Shown piece by piece: positions 34,284 through 43,422 of a stretch of DNA of 64,000 nucleotides. Positions within the stretch are counted from its first letter, which is position 1. The number at the start of each line of letters is the position of its first letter. The position numbers and the translations under genes were made by a program. This DNA is from Myxococcus stipitatus DSM 14675 (lineage in GTDB: Bacteria > Myxococcota > Myxococcia > Myxococcales > Myxococcaceae): the NCBI RefSeq assembly GCF_000331735.1, contig NC_020126.1, forward strand, positions 9,427,501-9,491,500. The letters are read 5' to 3'. A model generated the notes under the pieces. That model was not told the origin of the DNA. It did not search any database and saw only the letters and a list, made by a program, of their open reading frames with translations.

Positions 34284-35774
34284 ATGCCGAAGGCGAAGTA
34301 CGTCCTGGCCCTGGACCAGGGCACCACTGGCACCCACGTCTCCATCCTCGACTCGAAGCTCAAGGTGGTGGGCCGCTCCTACAAGGAGTTCACCCAGCAC
34401 TTCCCCAAGCCGTCCTGGGTGGAGCACGACCTGGATGAAATCTGGAGCACGAGCGAGTGGTGTATCGCCCGCGCGCTGAAGGACGCCGGGCTGCACGGCC
34501 GGGACATCTCCGCGGTGGGCATCACCAACCAGCGCGAGACGACGGGCCTGTGGTCTCGGGACAGCGGCAAGCCCCTGCACCGCGCCATCGTCTGGCAGGA
34601 CCGCCGCACGTCGGAGATGTGCCGCCGGCTCAAGGAGCGCGGCGTGGAGCCTCGCGTGCGGGACATCACCGGGCTGGTGGTGGACCCATACTTCTCCGGC
34701 ACCAAGCTCACCTGGTTCTTCGAGCACCTGAAGGGTGCCCGCGCGCGCGCCGAGCGGGGGGACGTGTGCTTCGGAACCATCGACACGTGGCTCGTCTACA
34801 AGCTCACGGGTGGCACGGCGCACGTCACGGACGTGTCCAATGCCAGCCGCACGATGTTGATGGACTTGAAGACGCTCCAGTGGAGCGATGAGATGCGCTC
34901 GCTCCTGTCGGTACCGGGGGCGTGCCTGCCGCAGATTCGCGGCTCGGCGGAGGTGTACGGCACCACGCGAGGCATGCGCAGCCTGCCGGACGGTGTCCCC
35001 GTCGCGGGCATGGCGGGCGACCAGCAGGCGGCCCTCTTCGGTCAGGCGTGCTTCGAGCCCGGCGAGTCCAAGTGTACGTACGGCACGGGGGCGTTCCTGT
35101 TGATGAACACGGGCACGGCGCCGGTGCGTTCGTCGGCGGGCCTGCTGACCACGGTGGCGTGGCGGCTGGGCGGCACGGGCTCCACGACGTATGCGCTGGA
35201 GGGGAGCAGCTTCATCGCCGGGGCCGCGGTGCAGTGGCTGCGGGATGGGCTGAAGATCATCAAGCGCGCGCCGGATATCGAAGCGCTCGCTGCGAGCGTG
35301 AAGGACTCGGGTGACGTGGTGTTCGTGCCGGCGCTCGCGGGCCTGGGAGCGCCGCACTGGCGTCCCGAGGCGCGGGGCTTGTTCGCGGGCATGGACCGCT
35401 CCACCACGGTGGCGCACATGGCGCGCGCGGTGCTGGAGGGCATCGCGCTGCAGATTCACGACCTGGCGGAGGCGATGCGCCGCGACAGCGGACGAGACAT
35501 CCCCGTGTTCAAGGCGGACGGCGGCGCGGCGGCCAACAACTTGCTGATGCAGTACCAGGCGGACCTGCTGGGAGTCCCCGTGGTGCGCCCGCGCAACCTG
35601 GAGACGACCAGCCTGGGCGCGGCGTTCCTGGGGGGCCTGGGCGCGGGTGTCTGGGACAGCCCGGACGCCATCCGCCGCGCGTGGAAGGCGGACAAGGTCT
35701 TCAAGCCGAAGATGAAGGCCGATGCGCGCGAGCGACACCTGAGCAAATGGAAGCGCGCGGTGGAGCGGGCGTAG
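34284..35774 (+). CDS. glpK: Glycerol kinase
   Basis: A 496-aa enzyme of typical GlpK length. FGGY-family markers are all present: the phosphate-1 loop 'LALDQGTTGTHVSILD', 'VGITNQRETTGLW', 'AIVWQDRRTSEMC', 'FGTIDTWLVYKLTGG', 'GMAGDQQAALFGQ', 'TYGTGAFLLMNTG', 'FVPALAGLGAPHW' and the adenosine motif 'FKADGGAAANNLLMQYQADL'. It phosphorylates glycerol with ATP to sn-glycerol-3-phosphate in the cytoplasm. No glpF, glpD or glpR lies next to it. An inverted repeat over its ribosome-binding site suggests translational or transcriptional control. Confidence 0.97.
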   Translation: MPKAKYVLALDQGTTGTHVSILDSKLKVVGRSYKEFTQHFPKPSWVEHDLDEIWSTSEWCIARALKDAGLHGRDISAVGITNQRETTGLWSRDSGKPLHRAIVWQDRRTSEMCRRLKERGVEPRVRDITGLVVDPYFSGTKLTWFFEHLKGARARAERGDVCFGTIDTWLVYKLTGGTAHVTDVSNASRTMLMDLKTLQWSDEMRSLLSVPGACLPQIRGSAEVYGTTRGMRSLPDGVPVAGMAGDQQAALFGQACFEPGESKCTYGTGAFLLMNTGTAPVRSSAGLLTTVAWRLGGTGSTTYALEGSSFIAGAAVQWLRDGLKIIKRAPDIEALAASVKDSGDVVFVPALAGLGAPHWRPEARGLFAGMDRSTTVAHMARAVLEGIALQIHDLAEAMRRDSGRDIPVFKADGGAAANNLLMQYQADLLGVPVVRPRNLETTSLGAAFLGGLGAGVWDSPDAIRRAWKADKVFKPKMKADARERHLSKWKRAVERA

Positions 35775-36121
35775 GTCGACCGTGAGACCGGGGCGCGCCG
35801 GGTTCATGACGGCGCGCACGGGCGCATCGCGCGGGTCTGATGCGAGTACGCGAAGCCCTGCGTGTCTCACCCCGTCGCCCCCAAGCTCCTCCAGGTGAAT
35901 CATCACCGTCCGGCCGGAATCCTCCCGGTGCGGGCCCGCCGCCCCGAGTGGGACGGTGAGCACGAACCTCGCGGCTCGGATGGTGGCCCGCCGCCGCATC
36001 CACCGACGAGGTTCCGCGCGACTCGGAGCATTTCACTGGGACGGTGAAACATCGGGCGAGTGAGCACTCTGGAGGCAGACGATGACTTCCCTCGGCCGCG
36101 AGAGCGGGTAAGAAGGTGGTC
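35775..36121. other. Intergenic region, no gene seen
   Basis: About 350 bp between glpK and phhB without a credible coding frame on either strand. It contains a small inverted repeat, TTTCAC (36031-36036) and GTGAAA (36044-36049), about 75 bp before phhB, which could be an operator. No clear promoter or strong terminator is visible. Confidence 0.45.
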
Positions 36122-36433
36122 ATGGCCACCCAGCTCACCCAGCTGACTCCCGAGGCGCTTCAGTCCTTCCTCGCCCAGCATCCCGAGTGGAAGCATGAAG
36201 GCGGGATGATTCGCCGCACCTTCGAGGCCCCCTCCTTCCTCGCCGGCATCACCTTCGTCGAGCGCGTGGCCCACGCCGCCGAGCGCGCGGACCACCACCC
36301 GGACATCGACATCCGCTGGCGCAAGGTGACACTCGCCCTCGTCACCCATGACGCCGGAGGACTCACCTCGCGCGACACCTCACTGGCCGCGGAAGCCGAC
36401 CGCCTCTTCGACGAGGTCACCCCCCAGAAGTGA
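36122..36433 (+). CDS. phhB: Pterin-4a-carbinolamine dehydratase (PhhB/DCoH family)
   Basis: A 103-aa cytoplasmic protein of standard length; the ATG at 36122 has AAGAAGG upstream. It has the family's active-site histidines in 'ERADHHPDIDIRW' and the C-terminal motif 'VTLALVTHDAGGLTSRD'. It dehydrates 4a-hydroxytetrahydrobiopterin formed by aromatic amino-acid hydroxylases, recycling the pterin. No phenylalanine hydroxylase is in view. Its stop overlaps the start of the outer-membrane protein gene by GTGA, an odd pairing with no known link. Confidence 0.93.
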   Translation: MATQLTQLTPEALQSFLAQHPEWKHEGGMIRRTFEAPSFLAGITFVERVAHAAERADHHPDIDIRWRKVTLALVTHDAGGLTSRDTSLAAEADRLFDEVTPQK

Positions 36434-37719
36434 GTGCCTCCGACGCGGCCCCCGTCTCTCCGCTCCGCGATGTCCCGTGGCTTCGGCTGCTCACGGTGGG
36501 CATCGCGCTCGGACTCGCCTCCCCTGCCTGGGCGCAGGAAGGGGAGCCCATCCAGCCTCGCCCGGAGCGGCTGTACTTCAATCCCGGCGCGCTGCTGGGC
36601 TCGGCCCGCGTGGTGTCGCTGGGCGGCGCCTACGTCGGCATCGCCGAGGGCGCCGCGGGCTTCCCCAGCAACCTGGCCGCGCTCGCCCACCGAGGCCCCG
36701 CGCTGGACAAGGACTGGGACCTGGGCGTCACCCTGTCCTGGCTCGACCTGCCGTTCACCAGTGGACGCGCGCGCGACGTGGACAACGACGGACGCGCCGA
36801 TGAAGGCCAGGACCGGCGGCAGCTCCTCGGCGGGTTGATGCTGCAGTACAAGCGCTTCGGCATCGGCTTCGCGCTGCGCAACAGCGTCGTCGCGTACTGC
36901 GCGACCGCCACCTGCGCCGGAGACACCGAGCGCATCCGCGTGTCGCTGACCCAGTCCGTGCTCGCCGGAGCGGTGTCTTTCGGACAGGACGACTTCATCC
37001 TCGCGCTCGGCATCTACGCGGCGCAGGCGTCCTTCCGCCTGTCGTCCGGTGGAGACGACTGGCGCTACGGCGACACGGGCGTCGCCATCGACATGCTGTA
37101 CCGCCCCCACGGCCGCCCGTGGCGCCTGGGTGTCACCGTCCGGCCAGAGGTCATCGCGGACTGGAGGCGCGACGGGGAGCAGCCTCCCGTGCTCGCGGGG
37201 AGGACGCTGTTCGGCGCGGTGGTGTCTCCGGCCGTGCTCTCCCTGGGCGCGAGCTGGCGGCTGGGCGAAGGCGCGGAGCGCTACAACCGCCTGTCCCCCG
37301 CGAGCCGGCGCCAGCTCATCATCGACGGGGATGCGCTGCCCGTGCCCGAAGAGGAGCCTCGGGATGCTCCCGCGGGGCGCTGGCTCATCAGCGCGCAGGT
37401 GGACCTGCTCTCCAGCGTGGACAACGCCGTGCCGCTGCGCTCGTTCGCCTCCACGGCGGACGAGGAGTTCGTGGGACATACGACGACGTTCGCTCCTCGA
37501 CTCGGCGTGGAGCATGACACCGTGCCCGGGATGATTCGGCTGCGCGCGGGCGTGTACGCGGAGCCCTCGCCCTTCGACGGCCGTCCGCCGCGTCCACACA
37601 TCACCGGCGGCTTCGAGGTGTTCGTGCTGCGCTACTGGGAGGACTGGTCCATCAGCGCCTCCTTCGACCTGGCGAGCCGCTACAGCAACGTCGGCTTGTC
37701 CATCGGCTTCTGGCGCTGA
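36430..37719 (+). CDS. Outer-membrane beta-barrel protein
   Basis: A 429-aa protein with a GTG start inside the phhB stop. It has a signal peptide ending 'GLASPAWAQ/EGEP'. The mature N-terminus 'FNPGALLGSARVVSLGGAYV' plus 'AGFPSNLAALAHR' resembles the OmpP1/FadL or PorV-type barrels, where a plug helix precedes the strands. Strand-like segments continue to the C-terminus 'SNVGLSIGFWR', which ends in an aromatic-containing beta strand as barrel proteins do. Whether it transports hydrophobic compounds is unproven. Confidence 0.75.
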   Translation: MSASDAAPVSPLRDVPWLRLLTVGIALGLASPAWAQEGEPIQPRPERLYFNPGALLGSARVVSLGGAYVGIAEGAAGFPSNLAALAHRGPALDKDWDLGVTLSWLDLPFTSGRARDVDNDGRADEGQDRRQLLGGLMLQYKRFGIGFALRNSVVAYCATATCAGDTERIRVSLTQSVLAGAVSFGQDDFILALGIYAAQASFRLSSGGDDWRYGDTGVAIDMLYRPHGRPWRLGVTVRPEVIADWRRDGEQPPVLAGRTLFGAVVSPAVLSLGASWRLGEGAERYNRLSPASRRQLIIDGDALPVPEEEPRDAPAGRWLISAQVDLLSSVDNAVPLRSFASTADEEFVGHTTTFAPRLGVEHDTVPGMIRLRAGVYAEPSPFDGRPPRPHITGGFEVFVLRYWEDWSISASFDLASRYSNVGLSIGFWR

Positions 37720-37873
37720 CGCACCTGGAGCGTGGGAAGCGCGTTCCCCACGGTGGGGACGGCACCGGAGCAGGCAGGACGCGAGTGCCTCGGGGCGGAC
37801 GGGCGGGCGGACATCGCTCGCGGTGTTGCTGGCCCCTCCACGCATGGAGACCCTCCGTGAGCGGAGGCATGTC

Positions 37874-39454
37874 ATGCATTCAGGGCGGCGGTGGTTTCAG
37901 ACTGTCGCGTTCGCGACAGCACTGGGCTGGGCGGGATGGGTGACGGGATGCAGCGAGGCAGAGGACCGGGAGCCTCGCGACTGTCCCGATGCGATGCGGA
38001 GGGATTGTCCTTCCCAGGAGACTCCCTCCGAGGAGGACGCGGGGACACCACCGGAGGACGCGGGGACGACGACGCCCCCGCAGGTACCTCCGGATGCGGG
38101 CGGGCCTCCTCCGATGGAGCCACCCCCTCCACCGCCCCCCGCGACGACGGGGAGCACGCTGTGGCTCGGGCGCGAGGGGACGGCCCAGGACGACCTGGCG
38201 CTGGGCGCGGCCGTGGACAGCAACGGCGATGTCCTCACCGTCGCGCAGTACGAACTGGACGACCTCCAGGAGCGTCAGCCCACGGACAACTCCGTGAAGT
38301 TGGTGCTCACGCGCCGCGCGGCGATGGGCGAGCAGCGCTGGACGCGGAGCTACTCGGTGCGCGTGGCGGACACGCCCGTCTCCCTGCGCGCGGATGTGAA
38401 TGCGCGCGTCGCGCCGGGTCCCGAGGAGGGCTCCTTCGTCGCGGCGGACGCCCGAGGGCTCGTGGAGTTCGCTCCGCAGTCGGGCCTGGGCAACGGCGCG
38501 TTCGTCGTCCGGCTGGACCGGGAGGGCAACGTGGTCTGGTCGGCCTCGGTCCCCGGGCGGGATGTCACGGTCGCGGACATCGCGGTGGATGGACAGGGCC
38601 GGCCCCGGGTGGCGTTCAACACGTCGGGCTCCACGGACTTCGGTGGAGGCGTGAAGGGCTCGGGCGCGGTGGTGGTGACGTACTCCCTGGACGGCAAGGC
38701 GGAGCAGGCGCTGTCCGTGGGCCAGGGCGAAGGCGGCGACTCTCGCGTGACGCTGACCACCCTGGCGCTCACGCCGGAGGGGAGCGTCGTGGTGGGTGGG
38801 AGCTACGCCGGCCTGGTTCGCTTCGGTGAGCACCGCGTGGGGTCCGCGAAGGACGGCAGCCCGTTCCTGGCGCGGTATCAGCCCGACGGGAAGCTGGCCT
38901 GGGTGAAGCCGCTGTCGCAGGCGACCGGGATGGTGCGCGACGTGGGGGTGGATGGTCAGGGCACGGTGGTGGCGCTGGGCTCCTTCCTCGGGACGGTGTC
39001 GTGGGGGACGACGAAGCTCCAGGGCCACGTGTATCGGGCGAGCCCCTTCCTGGTGGCCGCGGACCCGACGGGAAAGCCGAAGTGGGCGCGCAACCTGGGG
39101 GATGGGCTCCAGGCCGGGGCGCTCGGAGTGGAGCCTTCGGGTGAGCTGGTGGTGGCGGGGTTCACGTACTCGCTCATCGTGGATGGCGCGTCCGGGCCGG
39201 ATGGGCTGGGTTCGGCGCAGCCGGTGGCGCTCCGCTATGGAGCGAATGGAGCGTCGCAGGGGCTGCGCCTGTACCTGTCCGACCCGCCGCGCGCGCGAGG
39301 TGAGCTGTACGGCGTGGAGGAGATTCGCTTCGTGGGGGTGCTGCCCGATGGAGACACCGTGTTGTTCGGCCACACGGACCGGGACACGGACTTCGGCACG
39401 GGCCGGCGAGCCCCCGCTCGGAGCGACCTGTTCCTCATCCGCATGAAGCATTGA
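37874..39454 (+). CDS. Repeat-containing (propeller-like) lipoprotein
   Basis: A 526-aa lipoprotein from the ATG at 37874, with GGAGG six bases upstream. The signal ends with 'WVTGC' (Cys26), followed by an acidic, Pro-rich linker with DAG repeats (~45-90). From ~100 on, units with 'GDVLTVAQYE', 'GQGRPRVAFNTSG', 'PEGSVVVGGSYAG', 'GQGTVVALGSFLG' and 'PSGELVVAGFTYS' repeat about every 50 residues. This matches the outer-membrane beta-propeller repeats common in myxobacteria. No enzyme motif is seen. A strong hairpin terminator follows. Confidence 0.82.
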   Translation: MHSGRRWFQTVAFATALGWAGWVTGCSEAEDREPRDCPDAMRRDCPSQETPSEEDAGTPPEDAGTTTPPQVPPDAGGPPPMEPPPPPPPATTGSTLWLGREGTAQDDLALGAAVDSNGDVLTVAQYELDDLQERQPTDNSVKLVLTRRAAMGEQRWTRSYSVRVADTPVSLRADVNARVAPGPEEGSFVAADARGLVEFAPQSGLGNGAFVVRLDREGNVVWSASVPGRDVTVADIAVDGQGRPRVAFNTSGSTDFGGGVKGSGAVVVTYSLDGKAEQALSVGQGEGGDSRVTLTTLALTPEGSVVVGGSYAGLVRFGEHRVGSAKDGSPFLARYQPDGKLAWVKPLSQATGMVRDVGVDGQGTVVALGSFLGTVSWGTTKLQGHVYRASPFLVAADPTGKPKWARNLGDGLQAGALGVEPSGELVVAGFTYSLIVDGASGPDGLGSAQPVALRYGANGASQGLRLYLSDPPRARGELYGVEEIRFVGVLPDGDTVLFGHTDRDTDFGTGRRAPARSDLFLIRMKH

Positions 39455-39466
39455 GGCATTGAAGCC

Positions 39467-39502
39467 AGCCGGGGGAGCGGAAGACACACCGCCCCCCCGG
39501 CT
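39467..39502 (+). terminator. Intrinsic terminator after the repeat lipoprotein gene
   Basis: A 9-bp outer stem, AGCCGGGGG with CCCCCGGCT, encloses an inner GCGG/CCGC pairing and an A-rich loop; the T-containing sequence GTGATTTCTAC follows. It begins 13 bases after the stop codon. Confidence 0.75.
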
Positions 39503-39672
39503 GTGATTTCTACAGGGGGTGTCGGTGCATTCGAGGCCCCGAGGACATGGCGATGCCCTCAGGGGCGACGACGCATTCGCGCCCAAGCATTCACAACCGT
39601 CGTGTGGTCATCACAGCGGGCCCTGGGCGCGGCGTCGTGCTCACGCGAAACAACGCCTGAGGCCGGTGCGGC

Positions 39673-40074
39673 TCAGCGGCGCGTCGTGCGGCGAGTGGTC
39701 TTCCGAGCCCCCTTGCGAGCGCCACCGCGCGCGGTGGTGCTCTTGCGAGCCGCGCCCTTGCGAGCGGTGCGGCCCGCGGCGGCGGCCCTGCGCGCGGTGG
39801 TCTTGCGAGCGCCACGCCGGGCGCCACCGGCGGCGACCTTCTTCCGGGACGCCTTGCGAGCCGTGGTCTTGCCGCGAGCCGAGGTCTTCCGCGTGGAGGA
39901 ACGGCGGGAGGACGTCTTCTTCGCGCGAGCACCGGTGCGGCGAGCGCCCTTCTTGGCGGCGCGGCGCTTCCGGGCAGGCGACTTGCGCGTCGAGGCTGAC
40001 ACGGCGGAGGCCAATCCCAGGTCCGAGGGGGCCATGACGTCAGTGACTTCCGAATTGATGGTCTCGTGAATCAT
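39673..40074 (-). CDS. Histone-H1-like Lys/Arg-rich DNA-binding protein
   Basis: A 133-aa protein from the ATG at 40074, preceded by a strong GGAGGAGATGG. A 30-residue N-terminus ('MIHETINSEVTDVMAPSDLG') is followed by about 100 residues of Arg, Lys, Ala, Thr and Ser in loose 'RKTTARK/ARKGARK' repeats. That composition matches histone H1 C-terminal tails and bacterial Hc1/AlgP-like proteins, which bind and compact DNA. The low-complexity tail is encoded by imperfect repeats, so its length probably varies between strains. A decayed-looking Cys-rich frame upstream overlaps its start by ATGA. Confidence 0.82.
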   Translation of the reverse strand: MIHETINSEVTDVMAPSDLGLASAVSASTRKSPARKRRAAKKGARRTGARAKKTSSRRSSTRKTSARGKTTARKASRKKVAAGGARRGARKTTARRAAAAGRTARKGAARKSTTARGGARKGARKTTRRTTRR

Positions 40075-40535
40075 TCCATCTCCTCCAGTGAGGGAGAACG
40101 ACAAGCGATGCACGTCACAGAGTACGCCTGCTCGCGCGAGATGAGAGCCGTCACGTCGGCAAGATGAACGACATCGGACGAATGACACGTCAGCGGTTGC
40201 GCATCAGGAAACGCTCGCGTGCTCGCGACACGCGCCTGTTCAGCAGGACAGACGCCACAGCGCAGCGTCCCGCCGCAGCCATCGGAGGTCTCACCACAGC
40301 GCTGGCCCAGGGCCGCACAGGTGGCGGACAACGCCACCTTCCGCGCCGCCCTCAAGGCCCCGCCCGGCAGCAGATGGGGCAGCGCGTCCGAGCCCGTCAG
40401 CCAGCGGGGAACCTCCGTGTCCGCCGCAGGAGCGTGCATCAAGAGAATGGCCCGGCGGTCCTCCAGGGGCTCCGACAGCGCCCATCCGACCGTATCCCCC
40501 CATCTCCAAGTCGCCCACGGCCCTGGCTGGTTTCA
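40071..40535 (-). pseudogene. Cys-rich protein remnant (unsure)
   Basis: An open minus-strand frame from about 40532 down to a TGA at 40071 contains 'CAALGQRCGETSDGCGGTLR' plus 'CGVC', a C-x5-C-G-x-x-x-D-G-C-G-G pattern that I know from exported myxobacterial proteins. The first possible ATG is at 40439. The surrounding sequence has no signal peptide and loses coding character downstream, so it looks like a decayed or truncated gene. Its stop nevertheless overlaps the histone-like gene's start by ATGA. The 260 bp further upstream, to 40699, hold nothing I can call. Confidence 0.35.
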
Positions 40536-40699
40536 CCTCGGAGCCGCGGGTGGATTCACGAGCGAGCCGCTTGAGCAGACATTCAGCGCGATGCCATGGA
40601 ATGGCATGCCATCGCGCTGCTGGGTTTTGACATCGATGCGAGGTGCTTTGCTCTCACGGGCTCGTAACGCGTCAGCCAGGAGCCAGCCCCGAGCCCGCG

Positions 40700-41785
40700 T
40701 CACCCCTTGAGGAACGCGGCCAGCTTCTCGTACGCCACGGCCAGCGGAGCGATGGGCGCGCTCTCGTTCGCCTGGTGCGCCTGCGCCGTCTCACCGGGGC
40801 CGTAGTTGATGGCGTCCACGCCCCACTCCCCGAAGCGCGCCACATCCGTCCACGCCTGCTTCGAGGCCGCGGGCAACCCCGTGATGGCCAGCAGCTTCTG
40901 GAACAGCGGGTTGCCGGAGACCACCGGCCCGCTGGGCGACGCGTCGGAGATCTCCACCTCCGCGCGGCCCGCCACCAGCGCGTGCACGTCCGCCTTCGCC
41001 TGCTCGATGCTCTTCCCCGGCGCGAAGCGATAGTTGAGGTTCAGCTCGAACGCCTCGGGAATCACGTTCCGCGCGCGCCCCCCCTTCGCCAGCGTCGCGT
41101 TGATGACCTCGTAGAAGCGGAAGCCGTCGACATCCACCTCCACCCGCTGCTTCGCCAACAACTCCGCCAGGAACGGGCCCGCCTTGTGGATGGCGTTCTC
41201 CCCCTGCCACGGCCGCGCCGAGTGCGCGCTGCGCCCCGTGAAGCGGACCGTCGCCTGCATCGAGCCCACGCACCCCACCTGGACTTCGCTGTCCGTGGGC
41301 TCCATCGCGATGCCGAACTTCACGCGGGCCAGGTCCGGTCGCTTCGCGAAGAGCGGAATCAAGCCGCTCTCCGCATACGCCCCCTCCTCCCGCTCGTAGA
41401 ACAAGAACGCCAGGTTCACCGGCAACGTGTCGCGGCGAAGGTCCTCCGCCAGCGCCATCATCACCGCCAGCCCGCCCTTCATGTCCGACGCACCCAACCC
41501 GAAGACGCGCTCACCCTCGATGCGAGGCACGCGCCCCTGGTCGCTCGGGTGCGCGGGCACCGTGTCCAGATGCCCGATGAGCGCCACCGTGGGCCGAGGG
41601 TCGTCCAGGTTCCCCAAGAGCAGCGTGTGCCCGACCCGGCAGACGTCCTTCGCTGGGAAGTGCTGGAGCGCCCACCGCTCGGTGAAGTCGGCGATGGGGC
41701 CTTCCTGGGTGATGGGGCTGGAGATACGGCACAGCTCGAGCGTCGTACGGGCGAGCCTCGTGGCGAGGTCTTGAGAGGAGGACAT
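40700..41785 (-). CDS. dapE: Succinyl-diaminopimelate desuccinylase (M20 peptidase family)
   Basis: A 361-aa enzyme from the ATG at 41785, preceded by GGGAGG. M20 markers: first zinc ligand and acid 'LIGHLDTVPAHP', bridging 'GASDMKGGLAVMMAL', and general-base 'FLFYEREEGAY'. The lid dimerisation domain spans ~175-285 with 'RSAHSARPWQGENAIHKAGP', and the final ligand region is 'NYGPGETAQAHQANE'. It hydrolyses N-succinyl-LL-diaminopimelate in lysine and peptidoglycan precursor synthesis. dapD lies 5.3 kb away on the same strand, which supports DapE over a generic dipeptidase. Confidence 0.9.
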   Translation of the reverse strand: MSSSQDLATRLARTTLELCRISSPITQEGPIADFTERWALQHFPAKDVCRVGHTLLLGNLDDPRPTVALIGHLDTVPAHPSDQGRVPRIEGERVFGLGASDMKGGLAVMMALAEDLRRDTLPVNLAFLFYEREEGAYAESGLIPLFAKRPDLARVKFGIAMEPTDSEVQVGCVGSMQATVRFTGRSAHSARPWQGENAIHKAGPFLAELLAKQRVEVDVDGFRFYEVINATLAKGGRARNVIPEAFELNLNYRFAPGKSIEQAKADVHALVAGRAEVEISDASPSGPVVSGNPLFQKLLAITGLPAASKQAWTDVARFGEWGVDAINYGPGETAQAHQANESAPIAPLAVAYEKLAAFLKG

Positions 41786-41961
41786 GCGCCTCCCACCATA
41801 ACCCCACCCCTCCCCGCCCGCCGAAGCCCCCCCACCACACGGCAAGCACCCAGGCCCCGCCCTGGACAGCCCAGGCCCTTGGATTCATCAGTTTATGAGC
41901 AGGTGCTTCTGAACGTGTGTTCACGGATACTCTCCGCTGACTCACATGCTTCGAGGATGAA

Positions 41962-43404
41962 ATGTCGGGGACGGCGGACGAGGCGACCAAGGGCCTGCTC
42001 GCGGTGTGCAAGGCCAGGCAGAACAAGAAGGTGGACGTCGGCGCGGAGGCCATGAGGCGCTGGGTCGCCGAGGGCGCGGACGTGAACGCGCGCGGCGAAT
42101 ACGGCGCGACGGTGCTCCAACTCGCCCTGCGGTGGCCCTACTCGACCGAGGGCACCCCGCCCGATGTCGCTGGCATCCGCGTGCTCATCGACGCGGGCGC
42201 GGACGTGAACGCGCGCGACTCGCATGGGCGGACGCCGCTCCTGGACGCCCTCCAGTCCTCGGCCTCGCCAGAGACCGAGACCCGGGTGTCGGAGGCCGTT
42301 CAAGTGCTGAAGGCGGCCGGAGCCCGCATCCCCTCGGACGTGAAGAACCAACACGGCGGGGCCTTCGCCTGGACCTCGGAGGTCCTCTACCGGGAGATTC
42401 TCGACGCGGGCGCCGCCATCGACGGACGGGACGAGGCAGACAGGACGCCCCTGCATCGCATGGCCGGCCGCGGCACCCCCAACATCGTGAAGCTGCTGCT
42501 CGAGCGCGGCGCCGAGGTGAACGCCATCGACGGCCAGGGGCTCACCCCGCTGGGCGTCGCGCTCCGGACGAAGGAGGAGGTCTGGGTCGCCCACAACAAG
42601 CGCACGCCCGGGTTCAACGCCATCATCGCCCTCCTGGAGGCCGCGGGCGGAAGACCCCACGTGCCCTTCACGCGAAGCGACGACGTGTTCGCGCCGTTCC
42701 CCGTGAACCCGGACGCGCTGACCCGAACGCTCGCGGGCGAGAAGCTCGACCTCACCCACCCCGCCGCCTCCGCGCAGGAGGTGGCCACGGACCTGTGTGG
42801 TTACGGAGAGCCCGAGAAGACGTTCGCCAAGTTGACCGCGCTGCGGGACGCGCTCGGCGTGGAGCCGAGGAAGGTCCGCCTCCAGGGGCCGCTCGACATG
42901 CGCCGCGTGTTCTTCCACCACGGCGACCTGGAGGTGGACGGCGACCTGTCCATCTACAAGCCGTTCGCGGTGACAGGGAACGTCACCGTGCACGGCGTGG
43001 TGACGGACTCGGCGAATGAGTCACTGGTCGCCATCCTGGGCCACCTGAAGTGCCACGGCCTCTACACCGACTGCGAGTTCAGCGTCCAAGGCGACATCGA
43101 GGCCCGCGACGTGGTGCTCGGCTACTACAACGACCACATCCTCGCCGCGAACACCATCAAGGCGAAGGTCGTCATCGAGGACGACCACGCCTTCATGGCC
43201 ACCGTCGAAGCGGAGCACCACTTCGACATGGACACCTACAGCCAGGGCTACGGCGAGGGCGTGGCGCAGACGCTTCAGTCCCTCTTCGTCGACGAGGTGT
43301 TCCAGCCTCGCGAGGACGGGGAGGACGAGGAGGAGCCCCGGCGCATCGACAGGGGCGAACTCTTCGACCGCATCAGCAAGGGGCTGCCCGTCTTCCGCGA
43401 GTGA
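41962..43404 (+). CDS. Ankyrin-repeat protein with C-terminal beta-rich domain
   Basis: A 480-aa soluble protein. Residues ~25-235 hold about five ankyrin repeats ('GADVNARGEYGATVLQLAL', 'GADVNARDSHGRTPLLDAL', 'GAAIDGRDEADRTPLHRMAG', 'GAEVNAIDGQGLTPLGVALR'). Residues ~300-435 switch to short beta turns such as 'GDLEVDGDLSIYKPFAVTGN' and 'CEFSVQGDIEARDVVLGYYN', which look like a beta-helix or polymer-forming (bactofilin-like) solenoid. The C-terminus is acidic. No signal peptide. It probably binds other proteins through both halves. It converges on the TROVE gene 18 bp away. Confidence 0.82.
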   Translation: MSGTADEATKGLLAVCKARQNKKVDVGAEAMRRWVAEGADVNARGEYGATVLQLALRWPYSTEGTPPDVAGIRVLIDAGADVNARDSHGRTPLLDALQSSASPETETRVSEAVQVLKAAGARIPSDVKNQHGGAFAWTSEVLYREILDAGAAIDGRDEADRTPLHRMAGRGTPNIVKLLLERGAEVNAIDGQGLTPLGVALRTKEEVWVAHNKRTPGFNAIIALLEAAGGRPHVPFTRSDDVFAPFPVNPDALTRTLAGEKLDLTHPAASAQEVATDLCGYGEPEKTFAKLTALRDALGVEPRKVRLQGPLDMRRVFFHHGDLEVDGDLSIYKPFAVTGNVTVHGVVTDSANESLVAILGHLKCHGLYTDCEFSVQGDIEARDVVLGYYNDHILAANTIKAKVVIEDDHAFMATVEAEHHFDMDTYSQGYGEGVAQTLQSLFVDEVFQPREDGEDEEEPRRIDRGELFDRISKGLPVFRE

Positions 43405-43422
43405 GCCCCCGGGGCGGCTCCG

